Source of the DNA: Bacillota bacterium
Lineage (GTDB): Bacteria; Bacillota; Clostridia; Oscillospirales; Ruminococcaceae
DNA: 13,861 nt
Assembly: GCA_023431215.1 (NCBI GenBank)
Contig: JAEYXR010000059.1
Location: 1 to 13,861, forward strand
Reading direction: 5' to 3'
Shown: positions 7,322 to 13,861 of the stretch, piece after piece
How positions within the stretch are numbered: position 1 is the stretch's first letter
How the letters are laid out: the number at the start of each line of letters is the position of its first letter
The notes under the pieces: model-generated
Database searches by the model: none
What the model was told of the DNA's origin: nothing
Seen by the model: only the letters and a program-made list of their open reading frames with translations
Position numbers and translations under genes: made by a program

Positions 7322-7346
7322 GCGACCACACGGATTTGAACCGTAT
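7322..7346 (-). other. Orphan tRNA T-arm/3'-end-like fragment
   Basis: Read on the - strand, the segment gives a T arm (ACGG-TTCAAAT-CCGT) followed by GTGGTCGC, which resembles the 3' acceptor strand of a tRNA. No anticodon or D arm adjoins it, so it is not a tRNA gene. CGGTTCAAATCCG is identical over 13 bases to the T arm of tRNA-Cys (7225-7237), in inverted orientation. Integrating elements often leave duplicated tRNA 3' ends as attachment-site scars. That reading is inference, since T arms are conserved among tRNAs. Confidence 0.4.
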
Positions 7347-7389
7347 GCAAAATAAAAAAAGAAACAATTCAATATAGTTTTAAGGCAAA

Positions 7390-7436
7390 GGCAGTAGTTT
7401 TCGGTTTTATACAACCGATTAGCTACTGTCTTTTTT
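7390..7436 (+). terminator. Second intrinsic terminator downstream of tRNA array
   Basis: GGCAGTAG (7390-7397) pairs with CTACTGTC (7423-7430), one G-U included. A nested CGGTT/AACCG helix lies inside, and TTTTTT (7431-7436) follows directly. It looks like a Rho-independent terminator, but no gene on the + strand ends just before it. It may be left from a lost gene or part of the accessory remnant. Confidence 0.7.
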
Positions 7437-7491
7437 GCGTTTATAAGGGATTTTGATGTTAGGAGGAGCATTCCAATAATAAGTAAGATAG

Positions 7492-8126
7492 GTGGCGTTT
7501 TCTGACGGTACCCATACCAAGGTCAAGGTAGAAAACTGGGAAGTGGATAACGGTGCAAGGTTATTTACGTGGAATCATCCTCGAACAATCACGACTCTGC
7601 TACAGTCACCATCACCGTAGTGCAGCCACCATGGTATTATAAAGGCGACCACCCTACCCGTCAAACGGCAGTGGTAGCACCAACCTATACCAGAGTGACT
7701 CATGTAGAGACATGGACGGTTAGTGTTACTACGGAGAATACCACCACTACCGTAATTGAGATTGAAACCGGTGATGTGGTGGCACAGTCAACATCTTCCT
7801 CCATTGCAGAAATAGAAGGTGACCCCCAGGTGCAGGAGTACGCCGACTTTATAGAGGGAGACAGGAAAACCACAGTTACCTTTGTAAATACTGGTATTTC
7901 CGGCAGTATTGAGGTGCTGAAAAAAGAAGCCAACACCGGTGTGCCTTTAGCTGGTGCCACCATTCACCTCTATGGCGATGAATTGGGTGAAGCAGGTCTT
8001 ATTGATAAAACACTTGTTACCGGCACAGATGGCATGGCCTGCTTTACCGGCCTTCCTCCCGGAACCTACATCATAAAGGAAATACAGGCACCCTTTGGCT
8101 ATACACTAAATACCGAGAAACTCTGA
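7492..8126 (+). pseudogene. Remnant of a Cna-B/SpaA-type surface protein
   Basis: Two overlapping frames look protein-like. One runs 7492-7620 (with SDGTHTKVKVENWEVDNGA), the other is open from 7551 with a GTG at 7569 and ends at 8126 (185 residues). The second has a Thr/Val-rich, beta-strand-like region (TVTITVV, WTVSVTTENTTTTVIEIETG), a PPWYYKGDHP segment, and one C-terminal Cna-B/SpaA-like domain: SIEVLKKEANTGVPLAGATI, TDGMACFTGLPPGTYIIKE and APFGYTL. Such domains form isopeptide-stabilised stalks of Gram-positive adhesins and pilins. There is no signal peptide, no LPXTG anchor, no good ribosome-binding site at 7569, and the last domain stops early. This points to a decayed fragment with a frameshift near 7551-7575 and both ends lost. 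A short expressed ORF (7569-8126) cannot be fully excluded. Confidence 0.6.
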
Positions 8127-8213
8127 AACGATTGGACACAATGAATGAAAATTGATGAACTGGACTATTTTTCTTAGTCTTGTCAGCTTAAATAATTATA
8201 AAAAGGTATGAAG

Positions 8214-8251
8214 TATCAGATATTCTGCGTGCGGATCTTACAGATATTGTG
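8214..8251 (+). repeat. Direct repeat upstream of uxaC
   Basis: CAGATATT occurs at 8217-8224 and 8241-8248. Extended to 14 bases, TATCAGATATTCTG (8214-8227) and TTACAGATATTGTG (8238-8251) match at 11 positions with a 24-base period. The second copy ends 31 bases before the chosen start of uxaC, a place where a regulator could bind. No clear -35/-10 pair was found in 8127-8273. Confidence 0.3.
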
Positions 8252-8282
8252 GAAATAAAAAACATAGGAAGATGTGATTGCT

Positions 8283-9692
8283 TTGAAAAAATTTATGGAC
8301 GAAGATTTTCTACTAAACACACCAACGGCCCAAAAGCTTTATCACGATTATGCAGCCAATATGCCGATTATTGATTACCATTGTCATGTTAATCCGGCAG
8401 ACATTGCAAATGACACAAGATATTCCACCATAACAGAGGTATGGCTGGGAGGCGACCATTATAAGTGGCGCTTGATGAGAGCAAGTGGGGTTTCGGAAGA
8501 TGAAATTACTACAAACCAAAAGGAAAATCCTTACTGCACTTTTCAGCGCTGGGCAGAAACTGTGCCAAGAATCATTGGTAACCCTGTTTATCATTGGACA
8601 CATTTGGAACTAAAACGCTATTTCGGTATCAATGAGTGCCTGACACCCAAAACATGCAAAGATATTTACGACCGTTGCAACCAGCTTCTCCAAGAGCCTT
8701 CCATGAGTGTAAGAGGAATTATTCAGAAGTCCAATGTAAAAGTAATCTGTACCACAGACGACTTAGTAGATGACCTAAGATACCATCAGCAAATTAAAGA
8801 TGATTCCACATTTGATGTCAAGGTACTGCCTGCCCTTCGTCCCGATAAAGCCATGAATGTGGATAAGCCGGAGTTTGCCGGTTATCTGAGTCAGCTGGAA
8901 CAGGTGGTAGGCTACGAAATCAACACCTTTGCAGACATAAAAAAGGCAGTTATGGAACGCATTGATTTCTTCCAGTCTATGGGCTGCAGGGTATCAGACC
9001 ATGCGTTGGAAAAGCCTATTTTTGAAACAGCCACCCAGCAGGAGCTGGATGCCATTTTGCAGCTGGGCAAAAAGGGAGAAGCCATCAGCAAATATCAGGG
9101 AGATCAGTTTAGAACCGCATTTTTAATGATGGTTGCTGAAAAGTATTATGAAAATGATTGGAGCATGCAGATCCACTACGGTTGTATCCGCAATCTTAAC
9201 ACCAAAATGTTTGAGAAAATGGGACCTGATACAGGTTTTGATGCTATCAACGACTGCGGGGGAGCCGCTGCGTTGGCAGCCATGCTGGATGCTATGCAGC
9301 AATGCGGCAAGCTTCCCAAAATAATTCTTTATTCCCTTAACCAGTATGACAACGACATTATTTGTTCCATAGCAGGCTGTTTCCAGGAAAATAGCAGTTG
9401 CCGTTCCAAAATTCAAATTGGTGCGGCATGGTGGTTTAATGATCATCTGCCCGGCATGAAGAAGATGATGACAGATTTAGCTTCTATGGGTGTTTTAGGT
9501 AATTTTATCGGTATGCTTACCGATTCTCGCTCTTTCCTCTCTTACACCCGCCACGAATACTTTAGAAGGTTGCTTTGCAACATTTTAGGCAATTGGGTAG
9601 AAAACGGAGAATACCCCAATGATTTAGAAACATTGGGACAGCTGGTGCAGGACGTTTGCTATAACAATGCTGCACGTTATTTTGGAATGTAG
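8283..9692 (+). CDS. uxaC: Glucuronate/uronate isomerase UxaC
   Basis: UxaC interconverts D-glucuronate with D-fructuronate and D-galacturonate with D-tagaturonate, the first step of hexuronate breakdown in the cytosol. It belongs to the amidohydrolase superfamily. With a TTG start at 8283 the protein has 469 residues (E. coli 470), and the metal-site pair in DYHCH falls at H33 and H35, the same numbers as in E. coli. AGGAAG (8266-8271) is 11 bases upstream. A GTG at 8274 would be only 2 bases from it and is the alternative start. Family signatures include GDHYKWRLMRASGV, GNPVYHWTHLELKRYFGI, GCRVSDHAL, ILYSLNQYDN, GAAWWFNDH and TDSRSFLSYTRHEYFRR. The gene opens a cluster with a TTT transporter on the same strand, 34 bases before the next gene. 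Confidence 0.96.
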   Translation: MKKFMDEDFLLNTPTAQKLYHDYAANMPIIDYHCHVNPADIANDTRYSTITEVWLGGDHYKWRLMRASGVSEDEITTNQKENPYCTFQRWAETVPRIIGNPVYHWTHLELKRYFGINECLTPKTCKDIYDRCNQLLQEPSMSVRGIIQKSNVKVICTTDDLVDDLRYHQQIKDDSTFDVKVLPALRPDKAMNVDKPEFAGYLSQLEQVVGYEINTFADIKKAVMERIDFFQSMGCRVSDHALEKPIFETATQQELDAILQLGKKGEAISKYQGDQFRTAFLMMVAEKYYENDWSMQIHYGCIRNLNTKMFEKMGPDTGFDAINDCGGAAALAAMLDAMQQCGKLPKIILYSLNQYDNDIICSIAGCFQENSSCRSKIQIGAAWWFNDHLPGMKKMMTDLASMGVLGNFIGMLTDSRSFLSYTRHEYFRRLLCNILGNWVENGEYPNDLETLGQLVQDVCYNNAARYFGM

Positions 9693-9726
9693 CCAGCTGC
9701 TTTTGCTCTGATAAAGGAGTGATGTT

Positions 9727-10260
9727 TTGGAACTGAAATTTCATACCTGCAAAACACCGGAACAGGCTGGGTTTCTTAGTGAGCTTATCAATCAAATACT
9801 AAACATACGTAAGATGGCTCTGATGTCTATCGTGTTTGCAATTACCGGAACAATGCTGCTGTTTATGCTAAAACAAGGAGATTATGTGTCTCCATTATGT
9901 ATGTTTAGCTATTTGCTGTCACTTCTTTTTTTGATGGTCTTTTTGTATGCACTAAAGCGAAGACCGGTATTGGCAGCTTCGGCAGAGGCAAATATTGGTA
10001 AAGAAACCGTTTTTTTGTTTAAGCCCAAAGACTTTGACATCACCCGGGATGGGCAAAAATTGACCCTTAGCTATAAGGCTATCTGCGGACAATATTGGTG
10101 CGATAGCCAGTATGTCCTATATCTGGATGATGTCAAGTGCAAGGAGCTTATCAATATACCCATTAATGAAGCTACCTTTGATGATTTGTATGCATTGGCA
10201 GGCGCATTGCAACGAGGCAAAAAGAGGCTTATTAAAATCTCACCAAAGTCAAAAAGGTAA
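9727..10260 (+). CDS. Two-TM protein of unknown function (possibly YcxB-like)
   Basis: This 177-residue protein begins with a short soluble stretch. Two membrane segments follow, about residues 31-49 (ALMSIVFAITGTMLLFML) and 54-76 (SPLCMFSYLLSLLFLMVFLY). A cytoplasmic basic KRR lies after the second, then a soluble C-terminal half of about 95 residues, predicted to be beta-rich (FDITRDGQKLTLSYKAICG, QYVLYLDDVKC). The layout, two helices followed by a small domain, resembles YcxB-like proteins, but I do not recognise a diagnostic motif. The TTG start at 9727 is fixed by AAAGGAG (9713-9719) with 7-base spacing; the ATG at 9722 is out of frame. It sits between uxaC and tctB and is probably cotranscribed. 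Whether it serves the transporter or the isomerase is unknown. Confidence 0.7.
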   Translation: MELKFHTCKTPEQAGFLSELINQILNIRKMALMSIVFAITGTMLLFMLKQGDYVSPLCMFSYLLSLLFLMVFLYALKRRPVLAASAEANIGKETVFLFKPKDFDITRDGQKLTLSYKAICGQYWCDSQYVLYLDDVKCKELINIPINEATFDDLYALAGALQRGKKRLIKISPKSKR

Positions 10261-10307
10261 GCAGATGCTTATCCGCAATATGGCCATAAAAAAGGAGGGG
10301 GATTACA

Positions 10308-10771
10308 TTGAAAAAAATGATTTTAGAACGGATGCATAAAATTGTAGCAGTATTTATGCTTTTGTTCGGTGTGTTGGCATTGTATCTTTCTATGCGTGAC
10401 CTTAAGTTCGGCAGCTTTTCCAGCCCTAAGTCGGGCATGGCACCCACTGTTTTCTCTATTGGTCTTGTAGTTTTTGCTACTATTAACCTGGTTTTAGAGT
10501 TTTGTAGAAAAAACCAAGTGCCGGAAAAACTTAAGGATGTAAATTGGCTAAAGTTTGTTGAGTTTATGGGCACCTGTATTTTATATGTGTTTTGGTTAAA
10601 AAAATAGGCTTTGTGGTGGATACCCTTGTTTGCCTGTTGCTGCTTCTTAAAGTAGCAGGACTGAAAGGCTGGGTAAAGCCCGTCGTTATTTCGGTAATCT
10701 TTAGTATTGCATGCTGGGCACTGTTTACCTACGCAATGAGTGTTCCGCTGCCCGGCGCAAGCTGGTTTTAA
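10308..10771 (+). CDS. tctB: TctB-family small membrane subunit of TTT transporter, -1 frameshift
   Basis: TctB is the small membrane subunit of tripartite tricarboxylate transporters, paired with TctA. The TTG at 10308 follows an excellent AAGGAGG (10292-10298, 9-base spacing). The 0 frame gives 99 residues with helices KIVAVFMLLFGVLALYLSM and TVFSIGLVVFATINLVL, then stops at TAG 10605-10607. In the -1 frame the protein continues without a break as IGFVVDTLVCLLLLLKV and VVISVIFSIACWALFTYAM, ending in VPLPGASWF and TAA at 10769-10771. The joined product is 154 residues with 4-5 helices, the usual TctB size and layout. The frames meet at seven As (10598-10604) in A AAA AAA phase. It may be read through by frameshifting, be a true lesion, or be a sequencing error. 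The next gene, tctA, starts 18 bases downstream. Confidence 0.85.
10598..10604 (+). other. Putative -1 slippery heptamer in tctB
   Basis: In the 0 frame the codons read TTA AAA AAA TAG, so the heptamer A AAA AAA has exactly the X XXY YYZ phase used in -1 programmed frameshifting, with a stop codon next. Slippage leads into ATA GGC and the rest of TctB. A hairpin (GCTGCTT 10639-10645 with AAGTAGC 10650-10656) lies 34 bases downstream, farther than the usual 5-9 bases, and no upstream Shine-Dalgarno-like stimulator was seen. Confidence 0.4.
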
Positions 10772-10789
10772 GGAAGGGAGTAAACAATA

Positions 10790-12331
10790 ATGCTAGATAC
10801 ATTTGCACTCCTTGGTCAAGGCTTTCTTGACTGCTTAACCTTCTACAATATTTTTGCTGCAATTATAGGCTGCCTGCTGGGTTCCTTAATAGGTGTACTC
10901 CCTGGGTTGGGCATTTCCGGTACCGTTGCTATTTTGCTGCCGGTTACCTACGGCATGGAGCCCCTTAGCGCACTAATAATGATTTCCGGTATTTACTTTG
11001 GTTCACAGTACGGCGGTGCCATTACCTCCATTTTGGTAAACATTCCCGGAGAGGCAACCAGCATTGTTACCTGCTTTGATGGTCATCCTCTGGCAAAAAA
11101 AGGACAGGGCGGCAAGGCGCTCAGCATTGCGGCAATCAGTTCTTTTACCGGTGGTCTTATTGGACTTATCGGACTTACCTTTGCAACCTCTGCTTTGGCA
11201 AAAATTGCTTTAAGCTTTGGTAAGGTTGAATTTTTTGCCATTGTGGTTTTTGGCCTTGTTTTACTTACTACCATCTCTGGAAAAAACCTGCTAAAAGGTT
11301 TAATGGTTGTTTGTATGGGCGTAGTTTTGGGCTGTGTCGGTCTTGATGATTTGTATGGCACACTGCGCTTTACCTATGGTGTGGTAGATCTCTTTAAAGG
11401 TATTAGCTTTGTTACCTTCGTTATGGGTGTTTACGGTATCACCGAGCTGTTGGGTGCTATTTGCATTCCCGAGGAGCAGGGTGAGGTCATGGATTTCAGC
11501 ATCCGTGATCAGTTCCCTACCAAAAAGGATTTTAAAAAGATAGCTCCTACTTTGGTGCGGTGCAGTATATTGGGCTTTGGCGTTGGCCTTGTTCCCGGTG
11601 CAGGTTCTACCCTTGCTACCTTCTTTGCTTATGGAATGGAGCGCTCTCTGAGCAAAACCCCCCAAGATTTTGGCAGCGGCTTATTGGAGGGTGTTGCAGC
11701 CCCCGAATCTGCAAACAATGCAGCCATGTATGCCGGCATGGTACCCCTGCTTAGTCTTGGTATTCCCTTTACCAGCTCAATGGCTCTGCTAATGAGCGCA
11801 TTTATCGTTCATGGAATTACACCCGGTCCTATGTTCATTTCCGAACATCCTTCCCTTTTCTGGGGTCTGATTGCCAGCATGTTTATTGGTAACATTGTTT
11901 TGCTTATAATTAACTTGCCCTTGGTTGGAATTTGGGCAAGCTTGCTACGTGTTGACTTTACAGTTCTTATGCCGCTTATCACTTTTATCACCTTTGCCGG
12001 TGGCTATGCAATCAACAATAGCGTATTTGATATGGGTATTATGGTAGTTTGCGGGCTGGTTGGATTTTTCCTTAGTGCATGTGGCTATAACATGGCAGCA
12101 TTGGCAGTTGGTTTGTTCCTCAGCTCCACGTTGGAAAACTCATTCCTTGGCACCATGACACTGTATAAAGGCAATCTGATGGCGGCATTGCTGGATCGTC
12201 CCGTTGCACTGGTCATTCTTTCCATTGCAATTGCTGTTTTGATCTTCTCCTTCTCCAGCAGCATCTATAAGTTCTTTAAGGGAATTAAAAAAACAGAAGC
12301 TACACAGGAAGCAGCTGAAATAGGCGAATAA
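10790..12331 (+). CDS. tctA: TctA-family large membrane subunit of TTT transporter
   Basis: This 513-residue integral membrane protein is the large, translocating subunit of a tripartite tricarboxylate-type secondary transporter that works with TctB and the binding protein TctC. The family signatures are clear: GVLPGLGISGTVAILLP and GIYFGSQYGGAITSILVNIP near the N-terminus, then GEATSIVTCFDGHPLAKKG. In the middle come GLVPGAGSTLATFFAYGMER and APESANNAAMYAGMVPLLSLG. About 10-12 hydrophobic segments are present and length is normal. The ATG at 10790 has AGGAAGGGAG (10771-10780) upstream, overlapping the end of the frameshifted tctB. Family members import citrate, tartrate, dicarboxylates, and in some cases aromatic or sugar acids. 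The neighbouring uxaC suggests a uronate, but substrate is fixed mainly by TctC. Confidence 0.95.
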   Translation: MLDTFALLGQGFLDCLTFYNIFAAIIGCLLGSLIGVLPGLGISGTVAILLPVTYGMEPLSALIMISGIYFGSQYGGAITSILVNIPGEATSIVTCFDGHPLAKKGQGGKALSIAAISSFTGGLIGLIGLTFATSALAKIALSFGKVEFFAIVVFGLVLLTTISGKNLLKGLMVVCMGVVLGCVGLDDLYGTLRFTYGVVDLFKGISFVTFVMGVYGITELLGAICIPEEQGEVMDFSIRDQFPTKKDFKKIAPTLVRCSILGFGVGLVPGAGSTLATFFAYGMERSLSKTPQDFGSGLLEGVAAPESANNAAMYAGMVPLLSLGIPFTSSMALLMSAFIVHGITPGPMFISEHPSLFWGLIASMFIGNIVLLIINLPLVGIWASLLRVDFTVLMPLITFITFAGGYAINNSVFDMGIMVVCGLVGFFLSACGYNMAALAVGLFLSSTLENSFLGTMTLYKGNLMAALLDRPVALVILSIAIAVLIFSFSSSIYKFFKGIKKTEATQEAAEIGE

Positions 12332-12340
12332 CATTATATG

Positions 12341-12361
12341 TAGGCGGGATACATCCGCTTA
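12341..12361 (+). other. Intercistronic hairpin between tctA and tctC
   Basis: TAGGCGG (12341-12347) pairs with CCGCTTA (12355-12361), one G-U included, around a 7-base loop. There is no T-tract after it. A hairpin here could protect or process the mRNA so that the binding protein is made in excess over the membrane subunits, which is common for such transporters. That role is inferred. Confidence 0.35.
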
Positions 12362-12388
12362 ACATACCATTAATAGGAGAAATTACAA

Positions 12389-13435
12389 ATGAAAAGCTTT
12401 AAAAGAGTATTGGCATTTCTAGTGGTAGCATCTATCCTGGTCCTGTCCACTGCATGCGGATCTTCTGATGCACCCGCATCCAGCGCACCAGCATCTTCTG
12501 CTGCACCTGCTTCTTCCGAAGCTCCCGAGGCTAAGACATGGGAACCCAACGGCAATGTAAACGTCATTGTCGCTTACGGTGCCGGCGGCAGTTCTGACTT
12601 GGTTGCCCGTGCATTTACAACCCAGGGTGCCAGCTCATTCAAAACTCCTATGGTCGTAAACAATATGGCCGGCGGCGGATGCGCTATCGGTTTTACTGAG
12701 CTGATTCAGGCAAAACCTGATGGCATGACCATTGGAAACACCAACAGTGCTGTTATTGTAAACTGCCTGGTATCTGAAACCCCTTATACTTATTATGAGG
12801 AGCTTCAGCCTCTTGTACAGGTTGGATACGCTCCCTATGTTGTTTACGTTCGCAAAGACAGCGAAATCCAGAACCTGGATGATCTGAAGGCTGCAATCCT
12901 CAGCCGTGATGTAGTTATGGCATGCAACAACCGTGGCGGCCAGACCCACTGGGAGCTGGAATACTTTGCTTTGGAAAACGGCGGCGACATCTCCAGCATT
13001 ATCTATGACGGCGGCGCTTCCTCCATTGCAGCTTTGCTGGGTGGACATGCAGAAGTTACCGTTCAGGCTCCTTCTGACGGTCAGGAATATGTAAAGTCCG
13101 GCGACCTGCGCGCTATCGCAATCTTGGATTCTAACCGCCTCAATACCGAAATTTACAAAGATGTTCCTACCTCTGAGGAGCAGGGTTACGGTTGGCTGCA
13201 AAACGGATTCTTCCATGGCTACGCAGCACCCAAGGGCGTATCTGACGAAGTGATTGCATACTATGAAAAGTGCTTTAAAGAAGCTTTGGAAAATCCTGAG
13301 GTAAAGGCAATTGTAGAAGGCTACGGCTTTACAGTTGCCTATGAAGACCACGAAGGCTTCCAGAAGGTTTGGGACGATGGCGTAAAGCGTTACTCCAGTG
13401 CCTTTGAAAAACTGGGTGATCGTCTCACCGAATAA
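12389..13435 (+). CDS. tctC: TctC/Bug-family solute-binding lipoprotein of TTT transporter
   Basis: This 348-residue extracytoplasmic substrate-binding protein captures the solute and hands it to TctA/TctB. The N-terminus is a lipoprotein signal: basic MKSFKR, a hydrophobic stretch (VLAFLVVASILVL), then lipobox LSTAC with Cys23 as the acylated residue, consistent with a Gram-positive membrane anchor. An Ala/Ser/Pro linker (APASSAPASSAAPASSEAP) of about 20 residues follows. The mature domain shows Bug hallmarks: VNVIVAYGAGGSSDLVARAF at the start, GGGCAIGFTELIQAKPDG, and a C-terminal region with AAPKGVSDEVIAYYEKCF. The ATG at 12389 has AGGAG (12375-12379) with 9-base spacing. The ligand cannot be read from sequence; the uxaC context favours a sugar acid. 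A nested hairpin lies beyond the stop. Confidence 0.94.
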   Translation: MKSFKRVLAFLVVASILVLSTACGSSDAPASSAPASSAAPASSEAPEAKTWEPNGNVNVIVAYGAGGSSDLVARAFTTQGASSFKTPMVVNNMAGGGCAIGFTELIQAKPDGMTIGNTNSAVIVNCLVSETPYTYYEELQPLVQVGYAPYVVYVRKDSEIQNLDDLKAAILSRDVVMACNNRGGQTHWELEYFALENGGDISSIIYDGGASSIAALLGGHAEVTVQAPSDGQEYVKSGDLRAIAILDSNRLNTEIYKDVPTSEEQGYGWLQNGFFHGYAAPKGVSDEVIAYYEKCFKEALENPEVKAIVEGYGFTVAYEDHEGFQKVWDDGVKRYSSAFEKLGDRLTE

Positions 13436-13463
13436 TTTTGGGTTTGATTTTTGAATAGATACC

Positions 13464-13524
13464 GACTAAGCTGCCTGTCGGGTATTTCTGAAAATAAGGT
13501 AAGAAATCTCCGACAGGCTTAGTC
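13464..13524 (+). terminator. Nested hairpin after tctC, weak terminator or attenuator
   Basis: GACTAAG...CCTGTCGG (13464-13481) pairs with CCGACAGGCTTAGTC (13510-13524), 15 pairs with a 3-base bulge on the left arm. Inside, ATTTCT (13484-13489) pairs with AGAAAT (13502-13507). Only TATCTTTAGG follows, so the U-tract is poor. It could end part of the transcription after tctC and lower expression of the next gene, or be an mRNA 3'-end stabiliser. Confidence 0.55.
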
Positions 13525-13590
13525 TATCTTTAGGCTGCTTAATGAGGCTTTTATTAGGTATAGGCGATTGGATGAGGGAAAGGACAGATT

Positions 13591-13861
13591 ATGATGCAAA
13601 GAACACCTGATTATAAGGACCGGTTGTTGGAGATTCATGGCTCCAATATGTGGAATGGATTTCATGTACAAAGAGCGATAGAGTTTGCCAAAAAATTCGA
13701 CTTAACAGGCATGATCTTCCATTGTAATGACATTATTGATAAGGCTATTAAGCCGGATAAGTACTTTTCTCCTGATGTGTCGTTGCTTTCCTATAATAAC
13801 CGTGACGGCGACACCAAAAATTTTAAATATTACCTGCATAATATTACTGACAAAATTACTG
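13591..13861 (+). CDS. Start of a TIM-barrel, glycosidase-like protein, 3' end cut by window
   Basis: An open frame runs from ATG 13591 to the window edge (90 codons), with AAAGGA (13579-13584) 6 bases upstream; a second ATG follows at 13594. The text reads RLLEIHGSNMWNGFHVQRAIEF..., then LTGMIFHCNDIIDKAI and PDKYFSPD. An early beta strand, a helix, and a second strand ending in FHCND look like the first units of a (beta/alpha)8 barrel, as in glycoside-hydrolase-like proteins. This is a fold-level impression and no catalytic residue can be assigned. Its place behind uxaC and the TTT transporter would suit an enzyme that releases or processes uronic acids, which is inference. No signal peptide is visible, so it would act in the cytosol. 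Confidence 0.6.
   Translation, partial: MMQRTPDYKDRLLEIHGSNMWNGFHVQRAIEFAKKFDLTGMIFHCNDIIDKAIKPDKYFSPDVSLLSYNNRDGDTKNFKYYLHNITDKIT

Noticed and set aside
12485..12525. Repeated Ala/Ser/Pro codons in tctC as a possible tandem-repeat element
   Set aside because: This is the usual low-complexity linker after a lipoprotein anchor, not a mobile or regulatory repeat.
12635..13351. - strand open frame (238 codons) opposite tctC
   Set aside because: Shadow frame opposite a clear solute-binding lipoprotein, without start signals or recognisable domains.

Overview
The window looks like a chromosomal segment of a low-to-medium GC Firmicute, most likely a Clostridia member of the Oscillospirales/Ruminococcaceae type. 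This is inferred from the lonA-ysxC pair, a YerC/TrpR-like regulator, Hsp33, CCA-encoding tRNAs, strong AAGGAGG ribosome-binding sites, frequent TTG/GTG starts and lipoprotein-type solute binding. Every supported gene lies on the + strand. A species cannot be named from the sequence alone.

Region 1 (1-4355) is housekeeping: the 3' part of ATP-dependent protease LonA, the ribosome-assembly GTPase YsxC/EngB, and diaminopimelate decarboxylase LysA, closed by an 18-bp perfect inverted repeat that acts as a terminator. Region 2 (4356-6821) holds a small TrpR/YerC-type DNA-binding protein whose 3' end overlaps a SAM-dependent methyltransferase. A roughly 310-base gene-free stretch rich in small hairpins follows, then the redox-regulated chaperone Hsp33. 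The leader of the yerC-like gene carries an imperfect palindrome and a possible folded RNA.

Region 3 (6829-7300) is a tRNA array Val-Asp-Gly-Cys. It is driven by a perfect consensus promoter (TTGACA-17-TATAAT) directly behind hslO and ended by a strong intrinsic terminator. Region 4 (7300-8273) looks like an accessory scar. It has an orphan tRNA T-arm/3'-end-like piece in inverted orientation, a second terminator, and a broken remnant of a Gram-positive surface protein with one Cna-B/SpaA-like domain.

Region 5 (8274-13861) is a uronate-related catabolic cluster: glucuronate isomerase UxaC, a two-TM protein of unknown function, a complete tripartite tricarboxylate-type transporter (TctB, TctA, TctC), and the start of a TIM-barrel/glycosidase-like protein cut by the window edge. 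Gene order suggests that the TTT transporter imports a hexuronate or related acid that UxaC isomerises. This is inferred from context and not shown directly. TctB is split by a -1 frame change exactly at an A AAA AAA heptamer followed by a stop, so it is a programmed frameshift, a real lesion or a sequence error.

I found no CRISPR array, transposase, phage gene or defence system. The observations most worth checking are the tctB frameshift, the UxaC-TTT pairing, the scar behind the tRNA array and the yerC leader.
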